A stretch of DNA of 64,000 bases from Nocardioidaceae bacterium. GTDB lineage: Bacteria > Actinomycetota > Actinomycetes > Propionibacteriales > Nocardioidaceae. The translations under genes were made by a program, and so were the position numbers. Positions 8,622 to 17,333 of this stretch are shown here, piece by piece (positions within the stretch are counted from its first letter, which is position 1; every line of letters begins with the position of its first letter). The stretch lies in assembly GCA_030447865.1 (NCBI GenBank), contig JAUJOD010000001.1, forward strand, positions 792,909 through 856,908, read 5' to 3'. The notes under the pieces were generated by a model that had not been told where the DNA came from, did no database searches, and was given only the letters and a program-made list of their open reading frames with translations.

Positions 8622-8984
8622 ATGGGTACTGATGCGACGACCGTCGACGCCTATCTGATGGACCTCCCAGACGCCCACCGCCACACCCTGCAGGCCATCC
8701 GTGCCGCCTGTCAGGAGTTGCTCACCGGTTTCGAAGAGTCGATGGCGTATGGCATGCCGTCGTACTCCCGCAACGGCGAGATCGAAGTGGCGTTCGCGAG
8801 CCGGAAGCAGTACGTGTCGCTGTACATCCTCCGCACGGACGTCGTGGCGGCTCACCGAGACCAGCTCGCCGGCCTCAACGTCGGTAAGGGGTGCATCCGT
8901 TATCGGCGGCCTAGCCAGGTCGACCCGTTGGTGGTCGAGTCCATGCTCTGCCAGACTGCTGGCGCAACCGGACCGGTGTGCTGA
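8622..8984 (+). CDS. DUF1801 / YdhG-like (iron chaperone fold) protein
   Basis: A 120-residue protein of the DUF1801 family: VDAYLMDLPDAHRHTLQAIR at the N-terminus, EESMAYGMPSYSRNGE (about 43-58), FASRKQYVSLYIL and the C-terminal GKGCIRYRRPSQVDP segment. The fold resembles frataxin/Fra chaperones, but most members are uncharacterised. The ATG at 8622 is preferred to the GTG at 8616 on family length. The stop almost abuts a possible TTG start of the next membrane protein, suggesting coupling. Confidence 0.8.
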   Translation: MGTDATTVDAYLMDLPDAHRHTLQAIRAACQELLTGFEESMAYGMPSYSRNGEIEVAFASRKQYVSLYILRTDVVAAHRDQLAGLNVGKGCIRYRRPSQVDPLVVESMLCQTAGATGPVC

Positions 8985-8988
8985 CCCT

Positions 8989-9618
8989 TTGCGCGCTGCA
9001 CGCCTTGTCGCGGTCGGGGGTGTCCTGTTGTTTTGGCTCGGGGTCATCGTCGCCGGTGCGCTGGTGGACGGCTATTCGGCCCGAGAGGACTACATCTCAA
9101 GCTTGGCCAGCCGCGGATCGCCGGTCGCCGCCCTTGGCGTTGGCGCTTTGCTTGCCAGCGCAGTCGCCCATCTAGCCACCGCGCGAGCCGTGTTCGTCGC
9201 CTGGCGATGCCGGCTGGGTGCCGCGTGCATTGCCGCCGCCGCGGCGGCTACCACCGTGGTGGCGGCCTTTCGTAGCTCCTGCCCGTCCGGGCCGGTGCGG
9301 TGTGCGCTGGCGGACGGACCCGCGGGGGACTGGGTCGACAGCGTTCACGGGGCGGGGGTCGTGGCGTATCAGGTCTTCGTTGTGGCGGCCATGATCACCA
9401 TGGGGGTTCGCGGACTGCGTGGGACTTCGACACTGCCGCCGCGGACGCTCGGCCTGGCAAGCCTCGTCTTTGCGGTTGGATCGGTGCTCCTTATCGGCCA
9501 GATCGGTGGCGATCACGTCGGGATGTGGCAGCGGCTCTGGCTCGCGAACAACCTTGCGTGGCTGCTCGTCATCGCGTGGGTCGCAACGCGGCAAGCTTGC
9601 AGCCAGGAGCAGGCATGA
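8989..9618 (+). CDS. DUF998-family membrane protein
   Basis: About 209 residues with six hydrophobic segments and the DUF998 pattern: GGVLLFWLGVIVAGALVDGY, then REDYISSLASRGSP in the first loop, and GDHVGMWQRLWLANNLAW near the C-terminus. No ATG or GTG lies in a sensible place. The TTG at 8989, 5 nt after the upstream stop, gives a full first helix and suggests translational coupling; the frame stays open upstream inside the DUF1801 gene. Function of the family is unknown. Confidence 0.65.
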   Translation: MRAARLVAVGGVLLFWLGVIVAGALVDGYSAREDYISSLASRGSPVAALGVGALLASAVAHLATARAVFVAWRCRLGAACIAAAAAATTVVAAFRSSCPSGPVRCALADGPAGDWVDSVHGAGVVAYQVFVVAAMITMGVRGLRGTSTLPPRTLGLASLVFAVGSVLLIGQIGGDHVGMWQRLWLANNLAWLLVIAWVATRQACSQEQA

Positions 9619-9640
9619 CGCTGCGGTCTACCATGCACGC

Positions 9641-10406
9641 GTGGATGTGGCTGGGGGTGCACTCGAACCGGTAAGCGCCGAGAGTCCTGCGTTGCCGACG
9701 CGCACGTTTATGCGTCAGCGCTGGCGGGACGTGGCGTTCCTGCACTGGCGAGCCGACCCGGAGCTCGTCGCGCCGCTGATGCCGGCGGGCACCCGTGTCG
9801 ATGTCTACGACGGCGCCGCCTGGCTGGGGCTCGTCCCATTCCGGGTGGCGAGCGCCTCGATCGGTCGCGGTCCTAGCGTGCCGTGGCTGGGCACGTTCGC
9901 CGAGACGAACGTCCGCGTGTACGGCGTCGACGAGACGGGCCGTCGCGGGGTGGTGTTCCTGTCGCTGGACGCCGCCCGGCTCGCGGTCGTGCTTGGTGCC
10001 CGGCTGGTGTTCGGCCTGGCGTACTGCTGGGCACGGTTGCGGGTGCGAGCCGACGCCGGTCAGCTCCAGTACTCGACGCGCCGCCGCTGGCCGGGCACCC
10101 CAGGAGTCGGCGGCCGGCTCGTCATCCGCCCCGGCGCGGAGAGAGCCACGGGAGCCGCTCGATGACTTCCTCACGGCGCGTTGGGGCTTGCACACCAGGC
10201 GGCTCGGGCGCACCCTGTACGTGCCGATCCAGCACGAGGTGTGGCCGCTTCATGACGCAGCCCTGGTCGAGCTGGAAGACTCGCTTGTCTCGGCCGCAGG
10301 GCTGCCGTTCGTCGCTGGTCGCGAACCGGACTCCATTTTGTGGTCGCCCGGTGTCACGGCGGATTTCGGGCTGCCGTACAACGCCCGACGTCCTGTCGCT
10401 GGCTGA
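9641..10406 (+). pseudogene. DUF2071 (YqjF-like) protein with internal frameshift
   Basis: The first part (9641 to about 10125) reads MRQRWRDVAFLHWRADPELV from 9710 through a DUF2071 core ending [10 protein letters not shown]. Its own frame stops at 10165. The family C-terminal part, [20 protein letters not shown] and [13 protein letters not shown], continues in another frame to 10406. A +1 (or -2) shift between about 10125 and 10155 is needed to join them. The start is either GTG 9641 or ATG 9710. Without the shift it would be a normal protein of about 230-255 residues. Real inactivation cannot be told from a sequencing error. Confidence 0.7.
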
Positions 10407-10482
10407 CTCGCCGCCCGCCGTTGGGATCCCAGGATGCTCGGCGCCGTCGGCCGGTCACCGTGTCCGACGTAATCTCGATGAC

Positions 10483-11949
10483 GTGAGCCTTGCACTTCCG
10501 CCGACCGTCACCCTCAACGACCGCTTCGCCCGCGAGCTTGCGGAGATGGCCATTCCCTGGCGGGCGGAGGAGGTTTCCGACCCGCAGCTGCTCGTGCTCA
10601 ACGGGCCGCTTGCCACCGAGCTGGGCCTCGACCCCGCCTGGCTGCGGAGCTCCGAGGGCCTGCGGCTGCTGGTCGGAAATCTCGTCCCCAATGGGGCCAC
10701 GCCGGTGGCGCAGGCCTACGCCGGGCACCAGTTCGGCGGGTTCTCCCCGCGGCTCGGCGACGGGCGCGCACTCCTGCTCGGCGAGGTCGTCGGCACCGAC
10801 GGCCACGTTCGCGACCTCCACCTCAAGGGCTCCGGGCGCACGCCGTTCGCTCGTGGCGGCGACGGTCTGGCCGCCGTTGGACCGATGCTGCGCGAGTACG
10901 TCGTCAGCGAGGCGATGCACGCCCTCGGCATCCCCACGACCCGCTCCCTCGCCGTGGTGGCGACGGGGCGCTGGGTGCGACGCGAGACCCTGTTGCCAGG
11001 AGCAGTGCTCGCGCGGGTCGCGAGCAGCCATCTGCGCGTAGGCAGCTTCCAGTACGCCCAGGCGATCGGCGACGTCGAGCTCCTGGGCCGGCTCGCCGAC
11101 CACGCGATCAGCCGTCACCACGCCGCGGCCGCGGAGGCCGAGCATCCCTATCTCGCCCTGTTCCAGGCGGTTGTCGCCGCCCAGGCGTCGCTGGTGGCTC
11201 AGTGGATGCTCGTCGGGTTCGTCCACGGGGTCATGAACACCGACAACATGACGATCTCGGGCGAGACGATCGACTACGGGCCGTGCGCGTTCATGGACGC
11301 CTTCGACCCGGGCACGGTCTACAGCTCGATCGACCATGGTGGTCGCTACGCCTACGGCAATCAGCCGGTCGTCGCCGAGTGGAATCTCGCCCGACTCGCC
11401 GAGGCTCTGCTCCCCCTCTTCCACGACGACCAAGAGGAGGCGGTCGCACTCGCGGTGGAGTCCCTCGGCGCGTTCCGCCGGCGGTACGCCGCCGCCTGGT
11501 CGGCCGGCATGCGGGCCAAGCTAGGCCTGCCCGACGGCGCCGACGAGGCGCTGACCGCACCGCTGGTTAACGAGCTGCTCACCCTGCTGCAGGAGAACCA
11601 CGTTGATTACACCGGATTCTTCCGCGCGCTCGGGGCGGCCGCCCGCGGCGACGCCGAGCCCGCGCGCGGCCTGTTCCTCGACCTCGCGGCGTTCGACGCC
11701 TGGGCGCAGCGCTGGCGCGCCTTGAACCCAGACGCCGACGCGATGTACCGGGTCAACCCCGTCTACATCCCTCGCAACCACCTCGTCGAGGAGGCCCTTG
11801 CCGCCGCGACCAACGGTGACCTGGATCCGCTCGAGCGGCTGCTGGACGCGGTGGTTTCCCCCTACGACGAGCGCCTCGGGCTCGAGCGCTACGCCGCCGC
11901 CGCACCGGAGGACTTCGGCGCCTCCTACCGGACTTTCTGCGGCACCTGA
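10483..11949 (+). CDS. selO: Protein adenylyltransferase SelO (UPF0061/YdiU)
   Basis: A 488-residue pseudokinase-fold enzyme that in characterised members transfers AMP from ATP to Ser/Thr/Tyr of proteins in redox stress. Seen: [20 protein letters not shown], the [17 protein letters not shown] loop with the ATP-binding Lys, [15 protein letters not shown], and the metal-binding [19 protein letters not shown] segment. GTG at 10483 ([15 protein letters not shown]) matches family starts; the open frame to 9883 is a shadow of the DUF2071 gene. The selenocysteine/cysteine seen near the C-terminus of some SelO is represented by C486 in FCGT. It overlaps the convergent glycerate kinase by 25 bp. Confidence 0.9.
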   Translation: MSLALPPTVTLNDRFARELAEMAIPWRAEEVSDPQLLVLNGPLATELGLDPAWLRSSEGLRLLVGNLVPNGATPVAQAYAGHQFGGFSPRLGDGRALLLGEVVGTDGHVRDLHLKGSGRTPFARGGDGLAAVGPMLREYVVSEAMHALGIPTTRSLAVVATGRWVRRETLLPGAVLARVASSHLRVGSFQYAQAIGDVELLGRLADHAISRHHAAAAEAEHPYLALFQAVVAAQASLVAQWMLVGFVHGVMNTDNMTISGETIDYGPCAFMDAFDPGTVYSSIDHGGRYAYGNQPVVAEWNLARLAEALLPLFHDDQEEAVALAVESLGAFRRRYAAAWSAGMRAKLGLPDGADEALTAPLVNELLTLLQENHVDYTGFFRALGAAARGDAEPARGLFLDLAAFDAWAQRWRALNPDADAMYRVNPVYIPRNHLVEEALAAATNGDLDPLERLLDAVVSPYDERLGLERYAAAAPEDFGASYRTFCGT

Positions 11950-13109
11950 GGTGGTCCAGAGCGGGGCGCGAGTCCCGACACCAAGTGGGGCGGGTGAGCG
12001 CCGAAAGGCAGCCAGTCTTCGGCGATGGTGCGTGCAACTGCCGAGAGGAGCCGCCGCGCGTCACGCATGCAGACCTCCGGGTCACTCTCCACGTCGGTTA
12101 GGGAGTACACCGCGCACAGGCCAGCCGCTTGTCGCTCAAACTCTGCCAATTCGTTGCGCCCCGTCACCGCGACGACGGTAGCTCCCCGTCCGGAAGCCGC
12201 TCGCGCCACGCCCACCGGACCCTTACCTCGCAAGCTCTGTCCGTCTAGCGCGCCTTCCCCGACGATGACGAGGTCAGCCGACGCGGCGACCTCGTCGAAG
12301 CCGGTGAGCTCGAGGAACAGTTCGGCCCCGGAGACGAGGCGGGCTCCAGCGATGGCGACGAGCCCGAAACCAAGGCCTCCGGCTGCGCCCGCGCCAGGCA
12401 TCTCGCGGAAGTCCTTGCCCGTCGCCGCGGCGACTGCGTCAGCCCATTCGGCCAGTCGACTCTCAAGGGCCGCAACGCATCGCGGGTCTGCGCCCTTCTG
12501 CGGCGCATACACCGCGGCGGCCCCTGCAGGGCCCAACAGGGGGTTGTCGACGTCGCAGGCAACCACGATGTCAACCTCCGCTAGGCGTCCGTCGAGCCCC
12601 CGGCGACCCGCTACGGTTCTGCGAGGCTGTTGGTGAAGGGCAACGAGGTCTGTTCCCAGCGCCTCAACGGCGCCTGCACCTCCGTCAGTCGTTGCGCTTC
12701 CCCCGGCACCCACGACGACGTTGGTGGCCCCACGATGCACGGCCGCGAGAATGAGTTCTCCTACGCCATAGGTGGTGGCGCTCCAAGCCGTACCGGGGTC
12801 AGGCGCGCCCGGGAGCAAGGCCAGGCCGGCGGCGGAGGCCATCTCGATCACGGCCATGTGGTCGCGCATGGCAAACGTTGCCTCGACGGACCGTCCGAGC
12901 GGACCAGTGACGTGAACCGTGACGGGTTCAAACCCCCGCGCGAGAGCAAGTTCGACGGTGCCTTCGCCTCCGTCGGCGACAGGGTGCTTGACGACCTCAA
13001 CGCGCGGACACCGCGCCAGCACCTCTGCGATCGCCTCCGCCACCTCTTCGGCGCGAAGTGAACCCTTGAACTTGTCAGGAGCAATGACAACCCGGTAGGG
13101 CCTCGTCAT
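11925..13109 (-). CDS. Glycerate 2-kinase (GarK/GlxK family)
   Basis: A 394-residue kinase phosphorylating D-glycerate, feeding C3 units into glycolysis. Seen: [12 protein letters not shown] at residues 7-18, [24 protein letters not shown] with the substrate/ATP loop, and [10 protein letters not shown]. It follows the gamma-CA-like gene (4-bp overlap) and the cyclase on the same strand, so it appears to be the last gene of the operon driven from the operator at 14585. This implies that the catabolic region yields glycerate or tartronate semialdehyde, an inference from position only. Its C-terminal 8 codons overlap selO. Confidence 0.9.
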   Translation of the reverse strand: MTRPYRVVIAPDKFKGSLRAEEVAEAIAEVLARCPRVEVVKHPVADGGEGTVELALARGFEPVTVHVTGPLGRSVEATFAMRDHMAVIEMASAAGLALLPGAPDPGTAWSATTYGVGELILAAVHRGATNVVVGAGGSATTDGGAGAVEALGTDLVALHQQPRRTVAGRRGLDGRLAEVDIVVACDVDNPLLGPAGAAAVYAPQKGADPRCVAALESRLAEWADAVAAATGKDFREMPGAGAAGGLGFGLVAIAGARLVSGAELFLELTGFDEVAASADLVIVGEGALDGQSLRGKGPVGVARAASGRGATVVAVTGRNELAEFERQAAGLCAVYSLTDVESDPEVCMRDARRLLSAVARTIAEDWLPFGAHPPHLVSGLAPRSGPPQVPQKVR

Positions 13110-13621
13110 TCCGGCTTCGCCTTCCGATAGCGGTCGGCCAGGATCAGGTAGTCATTCGCGTTCTGCACCAGGCCTTCGCACTCCGCGTCGGTCAGTTCGC
13201 GTCGGCGTCCAGCAGGAACTCCTGCTATCAGGCTGCGGGCTTCGAAGTCTGCCCCTTCGAGCACCACAGACCCGGCGGCAACCAGGCACGTCGGACCGAT
13301 CTTTGCGCCGTTCAGAATGACTGCCCGCATGCCGATGAGCGCGCCCTCGCCGATCGAGCATCCGTGCAACACCGCTCCGTGACCGACAGAGACGTTCCGA
13401 GCAACCACCACAGGGAACCCGGGGTCCGCATGCACTATCGCTCCGTCCTGAATGTTGCTCTCCTCGCCGATTGAGATCGTGGCGCCGTCAGCGCGCATGA
13501 CGCTGCCAAACCACACACTTGCTCCGCGCTCGACCGTCACTGCTCCTGCAAGTACGGCAGTGGGGGAAACCCACGCTTGTGGGTCGACATGCGGGTTGTC
13601 CTGTTCGAGCTGGATTCTCAC
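13106..13621 (-). CDS. Gamma-carbonic-anhydrase-like hexapeptide-repeat protein
   Basis: A 171-residue left-handed beta-helix protein (PaaY/YrdA/gamma-CA group). Seen: ASVWFGSVMRADGATISIG, HADPGFPVVV, and GHGAVLHGCSIGEGALIGM. The spaced histidines (HAD, GHG, LHG) are the usual metal ligands. Members are annotated as carbonic anhydrases or acyl-CoA thioesterases in aromatic catabolism (PaaY). The position between a cyclase-family amidohydrolase and glycerate kinase argues for a catabolic role. The ATG at 13621 lies 14 bp after the cyclase stop. Confidence 0.85.
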   Translation of the reverse strand: MRIQLEQDNPHVDPQAWVSPTAVLAGAVTVERGASVWFGSVMRADGATISIGEESNIQDGAIVHADPGFPVVVARNVSVGHGAVLHGCSIGEGALIGMRAVILNGAKIGPTCLVAAGSVVLEGADFEARSLIAGVPAGRRRELTDAECEGLVQNANDYLILADRYRKAKPE

Positions 13622-13635
13622 GACTTACCGCTTCC

Positions 13636-14538
13636 TCAGACGATGGCCACCGGGTCCAGCATCGAACCCGTGGTGCCCTTGATCTTTAGGGGAAGAGCGA
13701 CGAAGAGGAACTCATAGACCTCGTCGCTAGCCAGCTCTTCGAGGTAGATGCCTTCGAAGAGGTAGATGCCGTTCTCGATCAGCAGCAGCGTGTGCACGGG
13801 CTGGGGGTTGGCCGGGGAACCTGGGTCCGGCGCCGGTTGGACCTCGTAGGTCTCCGTGTCGCTACCCGTGGCGACGACTCGCTGATCCAGCAGCCAGCGG
13901 GCTGCAGAGATGTCCGGTCCAGCTGTGGTGTGCAGGGCCATCTTTTCGGCGTCCGGCCAGGCTCCCAGGTAGCCGGTTCGAATCAGCACGACGTCCCCTC
14001 GGCGAATGGTGACGCCTTGATGCGTGGCTACCGCCTGAAGCTGGTCGGCGTCCACCGGCTGGTGGGACCTCAATGCTTCCACCCCGAGGTATCCAGGCAC
14101 GTCCAACAGCACGCCACGACGGATGAACGGCGGCAGTTTGCTGCCATCGCCCACTGAGGGCCCTCGGTCACCGAGATGCTCTCCGGCGTTGCCCCCGCCG
14201 TACCAGTGGTCATCCTCGCCGATCGTCATGTGGGCGAGCGCATCGACGTGCGCGCCGCTGTGCGCGGTCCCGCTCACGTTTTCAGCCATGTACTGCAGGT
14301 TGACCTCGTTGTGTGGTCCCCAAGGCTCAACGCCGTCCCCTCGCAGACCGCTAGGCGTGCGGTACATCGTCACCTGAAAAGGAGGGTGCGAGCTGAAGAG
14401 TGGCATGCCTGTGTAGCGTGGCAGTGCCAGCGAGAACACCTTGCCGTGCCGGGGCACCCGCAGCGCGGCCAGCACCTCTGCTGGGCTCTGATCGCCCGCG
14501 GGCCCGACATGTCTGAGACCAGACAACGCATCCCTCAA
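13636..14538 (-). CDS. Cyclase-family (kynurenine-formamidase-like) metal-dependent hydrolase
   Basis: A 300-residue member of the putative cyclase family (PF04199). The metal-binding signature HSGAHVDALAHM sits near residues 95-106, with RRGDVVLIRTGY and TAGPDISAARWLLD downstream. The family includes kynurenine formamidase, isatin hydrolase and enzymes opening lactam or ester rings. It is first in a minus-strand operon with the gamma-CA-like protein and glycerate kinase; the operator at 14585 lies about 47 bp upstream of the start. The substrate is likely an intermediate of the region's pathway. Confidence 0.85.
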   Translation of the reverse strand: MRDALSGLRHVGPAGDQSPAEVLAALRVPRHGKVFSLALPRYTGMPLFSSHPPFQVTMYRTPSGLRGDGVEPWGPHNEVNLQYMAENVSGTAHSGAHVDALAHMTIGEDDHWYGGGNAGEHLGDRGPSVGDGSKLPPFIRRGVLLDVPGYLGVEALRSHQPVDADQLQAVATHQGVTIRRGDVVLIRTGYLGAWPDAEKMALHTTAGPDISAARWLLDQRVVATGSDTETYEVQPAPDPGSPANPQPVHTLLLIENGIYLFEGIYLEELASDEVYEFLFVALPLKIKGTTGSMLDPVAIV

Positions 14539-14584
14539 CGTGTGCTCGTCATACGCAGGGGCTCCCGCCTTCGATAGCCACTCG

Positions 14585-14596
14585 ATTATCGATAAT
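14585..14596. promoter_or_regulatory. Operator site A (perfect palindrome ATTATCGATAAT)
   Basis: A 12-bp perfect palindrome within CTCGATTATCGATAATACG, 47 bp upstream of the cyclase start. It shares the core CGATTATCGATA with five other sites in the 14-35 kb region. Two GntR-FCD regulators encoded nearby are the natural candidates to bind it. Confidence 0.75.
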
Positions 14597-14750
14597 ACGC
14601 GAAACGAACTCCGTTGTGAACTGCCATGTCTGGAGTTGGACCGACCTAAGGTTTACCGCATCAGGCGCACGCCGGGGGCGTGCCTCCTCCCGAGCGTCCC
14701 AAGAACGCTGCCACCTGCCGTGGCTTGACTCACACGATCATCGCCTTTAG

Positions 14751-14767
14751 TTTCGATTATCGATAGG
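14751..14767. promoter_or_regulatory. Operator site B (TTTCGATTATCGATAGG)
   Basis: It lies about 41 bp upstream of the zinc dehydrogenase start at 14807. The 16-mer AGTTTCGATTATCGAT (14749-14764) recurs exactly, inverted, in front of the ABC importer (site E). Together with site A it brackets the divergent promoter region 14539-14806. Confidence 0.75.
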
Positions 14768-14806
14768 AAGTCAAGCGAACGACTCACCTTCAGAAGCGAG
14801 CGATAC

Positions 14807-15862
14807 ATGACGCAGATGATGCAGGCCGTGGTCGTACGCGAGCCCAACGTGCTCGACATCGCCGAGGCGCCCATCCCGGAGCCGGGGCGCAACGAGGTCC
14901 TGGCCCGCGTCCGCTCCGTCTCGATCTGCGGAACGGATGCGCACCTGATCAACGGTGACTACCCCGGGTTCTGGCCGCTCGCTTTCCCCTTCACCCCCGG
15001 ACACGAATGGGCGGGTGAAATCGTCGCTCTCGGCGAAGGTGCCGACATCTTTGGCTGGAAGGTCGGTGACCGTGTTGCGGGGACGAGCCACAATGCTTGC
15101 GGCGCATGCCAGAAGTGCGTCGAGGGGCACTACAACCTTTGCGAGAACTACGGCAAGCCGGGTCTCCACGCTCAGTACGGGCACAACGTGCAGGGCGTCA
15201 ACGCCACCTACGCCGTGCACAACGTCAAGTGCATCTTCAAGCTGCCCGATGAGATGAGCTTCGACGAGGGTGCCATCGCCGACCCCGCCAGCATCGCGCT
15301 GCATGTGGCACGCCGCGGCAACATCAAGGCCGGCGACGCTGTTGCGGTGACCGGTGCAGGCGCGGTCGGGGTGCTCGCCGCCGACGCCGCGCTCATCTGT
15401 GGAGCGGCACGTGTCGTCGTCGTCGGGCGCGGCCACCGCCTGCAGCGCGCTGCAGCGCTTGGGTTCGACACAGTCGACACACTAGCGGGTGATCCCGTCG
15501 CAAGCGTGCGCGAGCTGACTGGTGGTTTGGGCGCTGACGTCGTGCTCGAATGTGCGGGAGCTCCCGAGACGCTGACCTGGGGGATGGCCATGCTGCGCCG
15601 TGGCGGTCGCTGCGCGATGGTGGGCATCCCGACGGAAGACGTGACCCTGAAGTGTCAGTCCCTCGTGCTTGACGAGCTCGAGCTCGCCGGGTCGCGGGCC
15701 TCAGCGGGCGAGATGCGGCGCGTCATCCCCTTTATCGCCAACGGGAGGATGCGGGCCAAGGAGCTCATCACCCACCACTTCCCGCTCTCGGAGTACGACA
15801 AGGCGCTGGCCACCTTCAACGACCGTTCCAGCGGTGCCATCAAGATCATCGTCAACCCCTGA
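14807..15862 (+). CDS. Zinc-dependent medium-chain dehydrogenase (threonine/sorbitol DH-like)
   Basis: A 351-residue MDR protein oxidising an alcohol with NAD(P). Seen: catalytic-zinc Cys in SICGTDAHL, GHEWAG, the structural-zinc cluster CGACQKCVEGHYNLC (about 98-112), and the Rossmann motif VTGAGAVGVLAADAA. It is the first gene of a plus-strand operon followed by the molybdenum hydroxylase subunits (35-bp gap), with operator B upstream. The sequence is closer to threonine/polyol dehydrogenases than to ethanol dehydrogenases, so a hydroxy acid or diol substrate is plausible. Confidence 0.88.
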   Translation: MTQMMQAVVVREPNVLDIAEAPIPEPGRNEVLARVRSVSICGTDAHLINGDYPGFWPLAFPFTPGHEWAGEIVALGEGADIFGWKVGDRVAGTSHNACGACQKCVEGHYNLCENYGKPGLHAQYGHNVQGVNATYAVHNVKCIFKLPDEMSFDEGAIADPASIALHVARRGNIKAGDAVAVTGAGAVGVLAADAALICGAARVVVVGRGHRLQRAAALGFDTVDTLAGDPVASVRELTGGLGADVVLECAGAPETLTWGMAMLRRGGRCAMVGIPTEDVTLKCQSLVLDELELAGSRASAGEMRRVIPFIANGRMRAKELITHHFPLSEYDKALATFNDRSSGAIKIIVNP

Positions 15863-15897
15863 CACCGGCAGTCCTCACAACTCCGCAAAGAGGAATC

Positions 15898-16815
15898 GTG
15901 CGCTACTACCGACCAGTGACCACCGTGGAAGCGGTTGCGGCTCTCGCCAGTGAGCCCCAGACCTCCCGCATCCTGGTGGGTGGCACCGATCTCCTGGTCG
16001 CCTTGCGCCACAAGGCTGTCCAGCCCAAGCTGGTGGTCGACATCAAAGGCGTGCAGGACCTGTCCGCGCCGATCACCGTTGACGACGAGGGGATCACTTT
16101 CGGGCCGACGGCCACCATGAGTGACGTGGTGGCCCACCCCGTCGTCCGCGAATGGTTTCCCGCCCTCGTAGAGGCCGCCGTGGTGGTGGGGTCCGTGGCC
16201 ATCAGGAATCGCGCTAGCCTCATCGCAAACTCTGCTAATGGGTCTCCCGCTGCGGACACATCGCCTCCGCTTGTTGCGCTCAGCGCCTCCGTCACCATCG
16301 CCTCGGTCTCCGGTGAACGCACCGTCCCCCTTCGGGAGTTCTTCTTGGCCTCACGCAGCACGTTGTGTGGCCCAGGCGAGATGGTGATCTCCATGCGGGT
16401 CCCGCGGCCTGCGCCAGGCAGCTCCTCCGCCTTCGAGCGGATGACGCGCCGCCGTGGCGTGGACCTGGCAACCTGCAGCGTCGGTGCGGTGGTGGACGGC
16501 AACGGCGCTATGACGGTCGGTCTGGGTGCCGTGGGTCCGACCACGCTTCAGGGTGGACCGGTGGCGCCCGTTGACCTGTCGTCTCAGGACGAGATGCAGC
16601 GTGCCATCGAAGCCTTGGTTGCGACGGCGACGCCCATCGCGGACGTCCGGGCCGGCAAGCCGTATCGAACCGCCATGATCCGCGTGCTTACCCGACGGGC
16701 GCTGCTCCGAGCCGCCGGGCGTCGCAACGATCGGGGCGCGTTGCCAGACGTGCTGGGTGGCAGCTCCAGCAGCACCATCCAGGCAGACCCAACGATCGGA
16801 AGGAGAAGCTCATGA
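15898..16815 (+). CDS. Molybdenum hydroxylase FAD-binding subunit (CoxM/XdhB type)
   Basis: A 305-residue FAD subunit: N-terminal MRYYRPVTTVEAVAALA, the FAD-pyrophosphate motif ILVGGTDLL, and VGSVAIRNRASLIANSANG with SPAADTSPPL (the second FAD motif). A CO-dehydrogenase C-terminal FAD domain follows. The GTG start at 15898 has AAAGAGGA upstream. The stop overlaps the Fe-S subunit ATG (ATGA). The medium-small-large gene order matches cox-type operons. Confidence 0.9.
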   Translation: MRYYRPVTTVEAVAALASEPQTSRILVGGTDLLVALRHKAVQPKLVVDIKGVQDLSAPITVDDEGITFGPTATMSDVVAHPVVREWFPALVEAAVVVGSVAIRNRASLIANSANGSPAADTSPPLVALSASVTIASVSGERTVPLREFFLASRSTLCGPGEMVISMRVPRPAPGSSSAFERMTRRRGVDLATCSVGAVVDGNGAMTVGLGAVGPTTLQGGPVAPVDLSSQDEMQRAIEALVATATPIADVRAGKPYRTAMIRVLTRRALLRAAGRRNDRGALPDVLGGSSSSTIQADPTIGRRSS

Positions 16816-17333
16816 CGGCCTCGGACGTCCAGTCCCCCGACGACATCGGAAGTGACCAGGTCAATGTCACGTGCACCGTCAATGGGAAGCCCGCCGCGTT
16901 CTCGGTCCCGCCCCATCGCACCCTGATGGACGCACTGCGGTACCAGCTGGGTCTCACCGGCACGAAGACGTGTTGTGCCGAAGGGGAATGCGGTGCCTGC
17001 ACGGTGATCATCGATGGTGCCGGTGTGAACAGCTGCCTCATGCTCGCGGCTGAGGCAGAGGGGCGCGACATCGTCACGATTGAGGGACTTGGCGCCGAGA
17101 AGCCACGCGGTATCTGCGACCTGCAGGAGTCCTTCCTTGAAGCTGGCGCCGTGCAGTGCGGCTTCTGCATACCAGGACAAGTGATGGCTGCGGAATACCT
17201 GCTGCGGACCAACCCCGATCCGTCGGTGGAGGAAATCCGCGAAGGGATGTCGGGCAACCTCTGCCGCTGCGCCGGCTACCAGCGCATTGTGGCTGCCGTC
17301 CAGATGACGGCGCAGAAGCGGGCAATCCCATGA
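16812..17333 (+). CDS. Molybdenum hydroxylase [2Fe-2S] subunit (CoxS/XdhC type)
   Basis: A 173-residue protein binding two [2Fe-2S] clusters. The plant-type ferredoxin cluster is seen in CCAEGECGACTV plus SCLMLA, and the second in QCGFCIPGQ with GNLCRCAGYQ. It passes electrons from the Mo centre to the FAD subunit. It overlaps both neighbours by ATGA-type junctions, so the three subunits are coupled. The N-terminal extension of about 15 residues before VTCTVNG is longer than usual and low in information. Confidence 0.92.
   Translation: MTASDVQSPDDIGSDQVNVTCTVNGKPAAFSVPPHRTLMDALRYQLGLTGTKTCCAEGECGACTVIIDGAGVNSCLMLAAEAEGRDIVTIEGLGAEKPRGICDLQESFLEAGAVQCGFCIPGQVMAAEYLLRTNPDPSVEEIREGMSGNLCRCAGYQRIVAAVQMTAQKRAIP

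Noticed and set aside
10354-11433. Open frame of 359 codons on the minus strand
   Set aside because: Antisense to selO, which carries all the family motifs.
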